From: Treponema sp.
GTDB lineage: Bacteria > Spirochaetota > Spirochaetia > Treponematales > Breznakiellaceae
Length of the DNA stretch: 64,000 nt
Direction of reading: 5' to 3'
Assembly (NCBI GenBank): GCA_009781635.1
Contig: WQXU01000002.1
Location: 113,065 to 177,064, forward strand
The first letter of the stretch is position 1; every line of letters starts with the position of its first letter. Shown here piece by piece: positions 60,867-64,000 of this stretch. Position numbers and translations under genes: made by a program. The notes beneath the pieces are model-generated. The model made no database searches, was not told the origin of the DNA, and saw nothing but the letters and a program-made list of their open reading frames with translations.

Positions 60867-61328
60867 TCAAAATGCGTTAGCTGCTCTTCTTGTCTGAGCG
60901 GAACAAACCGCCTGGTTCAGAAGGTTGATAATTTTATTGGCATCGTCCTCTTCCTTGCCTTTTAGGATGAAATAAACCCGCCACCATGGCCTGTTATAAC
61001 ACACCTGATATGCCCGGCAGAAGAACAGGAATCTTCCTTTTTTTACCCAATGAATATTTCCTTTAATCTTTTTCAGGGAGATGCTTTCTGAATATTTTCT
61101 GAATTTAATCAGCCAAAAAATTGTCTGGGTATAAAATTCTATAAAACGTTTGTCTGTGGCAATTAAATACCCCGATCTTTTAAATCCAAGTATCTGTAAA
61201 AAAGGACGTATTATTCCCCATATAAAACGCAGAGGCAGCCACGGGCTGGTCATATAGAGCTTTGATTCAATTTCCAGAATCAAACGCTCGTCTTCCAGCA
61301 GCGGAAAGCCTGATTTTAATGACACCAT
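60867..61328 (-). CDS. PH-like domain protein of unknown function
   Basis: 153 residues. The N-terminal ERLILEIESKLYMTSPWLPL and SGYLIATDKRFIEFYTQ with SISLKKIKGNIHWVKKGR have the beta-sandwich pattern of bacterial PH-like domains, which often bind membranes or proteins. A hydrophobic helix (about 28-50) may lie on the membrane. The C-terminal end is helical (EEDDANKIINLLNQAV). An AACGGAGGACATC Shine-Dalgarno sits upstream; the gene follows the 268-residue membrane protein by twelve bases, so the two are an operon. Confidence 0.65.
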   Translation of the reverse strand: MVSLKSGFPLLEDERLILEIESKLYMTSPWLPLRFIWGIIRPFLQILGFKRSGYLIATDKRFIEFYTQTIFWLIKFRKYSESISLKKIKGNIHWVKKGRFLFFCRAYQVCYNRPWWRVYFILKGKEEDDANKIINLLNQAVCSAQTRRAANAF

Positions 61329-61340
61329 GATGTCCTCCGT

Positions 61341-62147
61341 TTATTCGTTATAAGTGATTTTTGCGTCGTTATAATCTTTATTTTTGAAAGGTGAACGCGC
61401 ATATGCAAGCAGGAATCTGCCAAGCCGTGCGACAAGGGCGATAAGAACTTTTAAGCTATTGACCAGATAGTCAACATGAGCCTGGATGAATATGAATATA
61501 TAGTCAAACAACTGCCTGACAATGTGGGCGATAAAGTTGTAGATGACAGGTATGGCGTGTAAAACAACAAATTTGAAAATTTGTACGATTACCTTTACCA
61601 GAATCTTTGCTATTTTTGCAAAGAGGAATTTAAACAACCTGGAAAACCATACCATTCCGTAGCCCAAAAGCAATGCGCCGATCATAAGCGGCACACCAGC
61701 ATAATCAATGCCAAGTAAACTTAGTATTTCCCCGCCGAAGAGCAAAGCAAAAAGGCCTCCGAAGAAGCCAAAGACTCCAATAAAATGAGCCTGGGCTTTA
61801 ATGGAAACAGCCAAAAGATCAGCAACTGAATCGATTATTAAGCCGATGGTTATTTTATCTGTGCTGACTTTTTTTCTGCCGTTCCAGGCAACAATAAACG
61901 CAATAATTGCAGCGGCAACGGAGGCTGCCAGCACAAGGATAAATCCTAATGTGTAGGTGCCTCCCAAATCAAAAATTTCCCACCTGATTCCGCTTGCCAG
62001 AATCATTACCGGCAATGCAAGGAACGCCAATGCGACAATAAGATACAGCCATGAGAATGGGGTTGTAAAGAATCTGGTACTGTCGACGAAATCCAAATAA
62101 GTCCGGAAAATATTCGTCTTTTGAGGTTTGTCGTTTTCAGAATACAT
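61341..62147 (-). CDS. Multi-pass membrane protein of unknown function
   Basis: 268 residues with at least four long hydrophobic segments (about 32-52, 66-108, 118-165, 170-200) and a basic C-terminal tail (RSPFKNKDYNDAKITYNE). No family recognised. A FLLAYARSPF-type end and two amphipathic stretches (FKFLFAKIAKILVKVIVQIF) stand out. A strong AAAAGGAGAAAG Shine-Dalgarno is present. It shares an operon with the PH-like protein, suggesting a joint membrane-associated role. Confidence 0.6.
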   Translation of the reverse strand: MYSENDKPQKTNIFRTYLDFVDSTRFFTTPFSWLYLIVALAFLALPVMILASGIRWEIFDLGGTYTLGFILVLAASVAAAIIAFIVAWNGRKKVSTDKITIGLIIDSVADLLAVSIKAQAHFIGVFGFFGGLFALLFGGEILSLLGIDYAGVPLMIGALLLGYGMVWFSRLFKFLFAKIAKILVKVIVQIFKFVVLHAIPVIYNFIAHIVRQLFDYIFIFIQAHVDYLVNSLKVLIALVARLGRFLLAYARSPFKNKDYNDAKITYNE

Positions 62148-62357
62148 AACTTTCTCCTTTTAAATGGTCTCTCCCACCGTCAAAATTACATAATTTTAAT
62201 CCCGTAGTATTGATAAGTCAACTGTAAGAATTACACCTCTGCATTTCGGCGAGATAAAAAACCTCAACCAATTCACATTAAGACAGTTCTTAAACGGGCT
62301 GTCTTTTTCGCCAATATGCTTGACGCACGTAAAGTAATTGTGATAGATATATTATTT

Positions 62358-62636
62358 ATGGAAAACGAGTTGCTTCCTATTCAAAAAATGATTTACGAAA
62401 TTCGCGGGCAAAAAGTCATGCTTGACAGCGACTTAGCATACCTGTACGAGGTGGAAGTTAAACATTTAAATCGTACTGTAAAAAGAAATATAAGGCGCTT
62501 TCCGGATGATTTTATGTTTCAGCTTACCAATGATGAATGGGAAAACTTGAAGCATCATTTTGGTACTTCAAGTTTGCGGTACCATTTTGGCACCGCAAAA
62601 ATGGTCGAAAAAATCAGATATAACCTATATGCCTAA
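62358..62636 (+). CDS. ORF6N-domain protein, short or truncated
   Basis: Start set at ATG 62358 ([20 protein letters not shown], 92 residues). The ORF6N DNA-binding region is clear: [40 protein letters not shown]. Full ORF6N proteins run 180-280 residues and go on with a YAFTEQGVAML-type box; here the frame ends right after KIRYNLYA. The tail also repeats HHFGTS and RYHFGTAK. It is probably a truncated copy of a phage- or mobile-element-derived regulator. No Shine-Dalgarno is seen. Confidence 0.6.
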   Translation: MENELLPIQKMIYEIRGQKVMLDSDLAYLYEVEVKHLNRTVKRNIRRFPDDFMFQLTNDEWENLKHHFGTSSLRYHFGTAKMVEKIRYNLYA

Positions 62637-62797
62637 GCCAGAATCGTTGTAAAATAGTAAATTTTGTATAATATCTGTATGATTTTTTATACATAATTAT
62701 TTTTTATTTATGAAATTAATTTTAAATTGAGCTTCGGTATTTACGTAACTCTATACTAGGTATAGACTTACGATAAAACACTTTGATTTATTTTATC

Positions 62798-62814
62798 TTG
62801 GCACGGTTCTTGCT
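62798..62814 (+). promoter_or_regulatory. Sigma-54 (RpoN) promoter, full consensus
   Basis: TTGGCACGGTTCTTGCT at 62798-62814 fits YTGGCACGRNNNTTGCW at every position, with the -24 GG at 62800-62801 and -12 GC at 62812-62813. The expected +1 is near 62825. RpoN is present in several spirochaetes. No enhancer-binding site was recognised in the 189-base upstream gap. Confidence 0.8.
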
Positions 62815-62825
62815 ATATAAGTGGC

Positions 62826-63458
62826 ATGGATAGGGCAATTAACAATTTTTTTGTGCAAGTTATTCCCATGGAGAGGGATGTTGCTGAATTAAGATCCGAG
62901 CTCCTAAGAAAAACTATCCATTTTTTAATAGCCCTTGCTCCTTCTATGGCAGCTATTAATAAAACGGCAACAATTGCCGTACTTATGATTGGGACTTTAG
63001 GATATACATTGATGGAATACCTGCGTCTTTCAGGCGTAAAGGTTCCTGTTATATCTTCCATCACGAGAATGGCATCAAGACCGCGTGATTTTGATCATTT
63101 TGTGATGGGGCCTGTGACTCTTGGCTTGGGCGCTCTTCTTGCATTGCTTCTGTACCCGTCTGTGGCGGCAGCTATTGCAATTTATGCCCTTGCTTTCGGC
63201 GATGGTATTGCCAGCCTTGCCGGGAAGTTCTTTGGGAAATGGCGCCCCGCTTTTCTTTCAGGAAAAAGCGTAGAGGGCTCCCTGGCTTGTTTTGCTGTGG
63301 TTTTAATCGGCGCTTATGCAGTTTCCGGCAGTATGTCCATTGCTTTTATTGCAGCCTTTACAGCCATGGTCGTGGAGGCTCTGCCTCTGGAAGATTATGA
63401 CAACCTGGCCATTCCGGTAACTGTCGGTTTGGTTGTCCAGTGTTCTTTGGCAGCGTAA
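62826..63458 (+). CDS. Diacylglycerol/polyprenol kinase-like membrane protein
   Basis: 210 residues from ATG 62826, which would be the first base or so of the sigma-54 transcript; an internal ATG at 62868 (MERDVAELRSELLRKTIHF) is the alternative start, also without a Shine-Dalgarno. Five to six membrane helices. The RKTIHFLIALAPSMA start, LALAFGDGIASLAGKFFGK and AVVLIGAYAVSGSMS are typical of dolichol/diacylglycerol/phosphatidate cytidylyltransferase-like kinases that phosphorylate lipid alcohols. Control by sigma-54 hints at conditional expression, for example with nutrient state. Confidence 0.8.
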   Translation: MDRAINNFFVQVIPMERDVAELRSELLRKTIHFLIALAPSMAAINKTATIAVLMIGTLGYTLMEYLRLSGVKVPVISSITRMASRPRDFDHFVMGPVTLGLGALLALLLYPSVAAAIAIYALAFGDGIASLAGKFFGKWRPAFLSGKSVEGSLACFAVVLIGAYAVSGSMSIAFIAAFTAMVVEALPLEDYDNLAIPVTVGLVVQCSLAA

Positions 63459-63460
63459 AA

Positions 63461-63488
63461 AAAAATTGAAAATATTTTCAATTTTTTT
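63461..63488 (+). terminator. AT-rich palindromic terminator
   Basis: AAAAATTGAAAAT followed directly by its reverse complement ATTTTCAATTTTT is a perfect 26-base palindrome at 63461-63486, with T-rich bases after it. It lies three bases after the kinase-like gene stop. Confidence 0.7.
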
Positions 63489-63497
63489 CAAAATTAC

Positions 63498-63526
63498 TTG
63501 ACAAAGATTTTTGAAATTGTTATATT
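63498..63526 (+). promoter_or_regulatory. Consensus sigma-70 promoter
   Basis: TTGACA (63498-63503), a 17-base spacer, TATATT (63521-63526). What it transcribes is unclear; the next possible start codon with a reading frame out of the window is at 63954. A second promoter-like pair is at 63702-63731 (TTGACA, 18 bases, TATCTT) and a weaker one starts at 63781. Confidence 0.7.
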
Positions 63527-63953
63527 GTTTACAGGATATCAATTAACCGGGATTTGTTCGGAAACTTCAAAAGGTTAATGTCGACCTAGCTTGACATTGG
63601 CAAATTGAAAAAACGCACGCCCACATTTGCTATGGCGATGTTTGGCGTATTTCCATGCGTTTTTAATAAACGAGAAAAGTGGTTATTTTTTCCAAGGGTA
63701 CTTGACAAAGTACTTATGGAAATAGTATCTTCTGAAAGCTTGCCTGAGCATGTAATCTTTGGCAGTTGATCAATCATGTATTGACAAAAATGCTGGATTG
63801 CACAATTAGACAAGAAAGCCCATATAACGGGCATGGAATCACAATATGGTTCCTAAGCCTGACTACTTTAGGTAGTTCGGCAGTGATATTTGGCAACAAG
63901 CTTGTTTTTGAAAGGAGACAGGCGTTAGGGAAGGGGAGAGAAAAGTATGACCG
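63527..63953 (+). other. Non-coding, promoter-rich leader region
   Basis: About 430 bases with no convincing gene. It contains extra TTGACA boxes at 63591, 63702 and 63781, and small stems such as GCCCATATAACGGGC near 63818-63832 and CCTAAGCCTGACTACTTTAGG near 63853-63873. It could be a long regulatory leader or an untranslated RNA. A 63-codon frame (63766-63957) overlaps the next start by ATGA but has no recognisable sequence. Confidence 0.35.
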
Positions 63954-64000
63954 ATGAGACTTGAAAAGGAATCAAGGTTGTACGAGCAGGTGGATTGGCA
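63954..64000 (+). CDS. Start of an unidentified gene running off the window
   Basis: ATG 63954 opens MRLEKESRLYEQVDW and stays open to the window end (15 full codons). A purine-rich GGGGAG lies about 16 bases upstream. An overlapping five-codon frame (ATG 63947) ends inside it and could act as a leader peptide. Too short to assign; identity needs the next window. Confidence 0.35.
   Translation, partial: MRLEKESRLYEQVDW

Noticed and set aside
63766..63957. 63-codon ORF coupled to the gene at the window end
   Set aside because: No Shine-Dalgarno, contains a TTGACA promoter-like element, and no recognisable protein sequence, though the ATGA overlap is noted.

Overview
This looks like chromosomal DNA from a spirochaete, most likely a free-living or gut-associated Treponema relative. 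The signs are a class I lysyl-tRNA synthetase (lysyl enzymes of this class are typical of spirochaetes and archaea), many lipoproteins with spirochaete-style lipoboxes, a DUF115/MptE-like protein, a caspase protein with LA_2272-type repeats, and moderate GC with long A/T runs. Xylanases of families GH10 and GH11 next to a corrinoid methyl-transfer system suggest a plant-fibre-rich anaerobic habitat such as a termite hindgut or rumen. The species cannot be fixed from sequence reading alone. No rRNA, tRNA, CRISPR array, insertion sequence or prophage was recognised.

Layout. 1-2.2 kb: zinc-ribbon protein and SPFH/zinc-ribbon protein (PspA-type membrane-stress pair). 2.3-8 kb: thrC, MscS channel, oligopeptide-binding lipoprotein, ispF, nth. 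8-14.3 kb (minus strand): HigA-like regulator, PHP phosphatase, Rsm22-like methyltransferase, a propeller/deacetylase-like fusion, two small proteins and a LysM/M23 peptidase. 14.3-18.4 kb: signal peptidase, PBP and MptE-like protein. 18.5-24.6 kb: an (alpha/alpha)6 glycosidase, Ppx/GppA-HD, polyphosphate kinase and a membrane zinc peptidase. 25.3-28.9 kb: a three-gene glycerol-3-phosphate-dehydrogenase-like flavoprotein module (FAD/BFD, FAD/NAD, DUF1667). 28.9-35.2 kb: parts of a corrinoid methyl-transfer system (MtaA/UroD-type enzyme, reductive activator, B12-binding protein, DUF2284) mixed with carbonic anhydrase and a GH10-like protein. 35.3-40.4 kb: GH11 xylanase with an in-frame amber codon, citrate synthase, threonine aldolase and a normal GH10 xylanase. 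40.4-44.1 kb: heterodimeric ABC exporter. 44.6-48.1 kb: ECF sigma factor, putative anti-sigma protein, caspase-repeat protein. 48.1-51.1 kb: DUF1566-type lipoprotein and a LytS-like two-component system. 51.7-60.8 kb: recQ, ssb, U32 peptidase, thrS, DeoR regulator, class I lysS. 60.9-64 kb: two membrane-associated proteins, a short ORF6N protein, a polyprenol/diacylglycerol-kinase-like protein behind a textbook sigma-54 promoter, and a promoter-rich non-coding stretch.

Two things stand out. First, about fifteen transcription-unit-leading genes have a sigma-70-like -10 box only 6-11 bases before the start codon and no Shine-Dalgarno sequence, while operon-internal genes have good Shine-Dalgarno sites. 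This points to widespread leaderless mRNA. Second, the sigma/anti-sigma/caspase operon is a compact candidate for a stress- or death-related signalling system. Other points of interest are the amber-interrupted GH11 gene, a GH10-like protein lacking its acid/base glutamate but overlapping a corrinoid-protein gene, and a deacetylase-fold protein that has lost its metal ligands.
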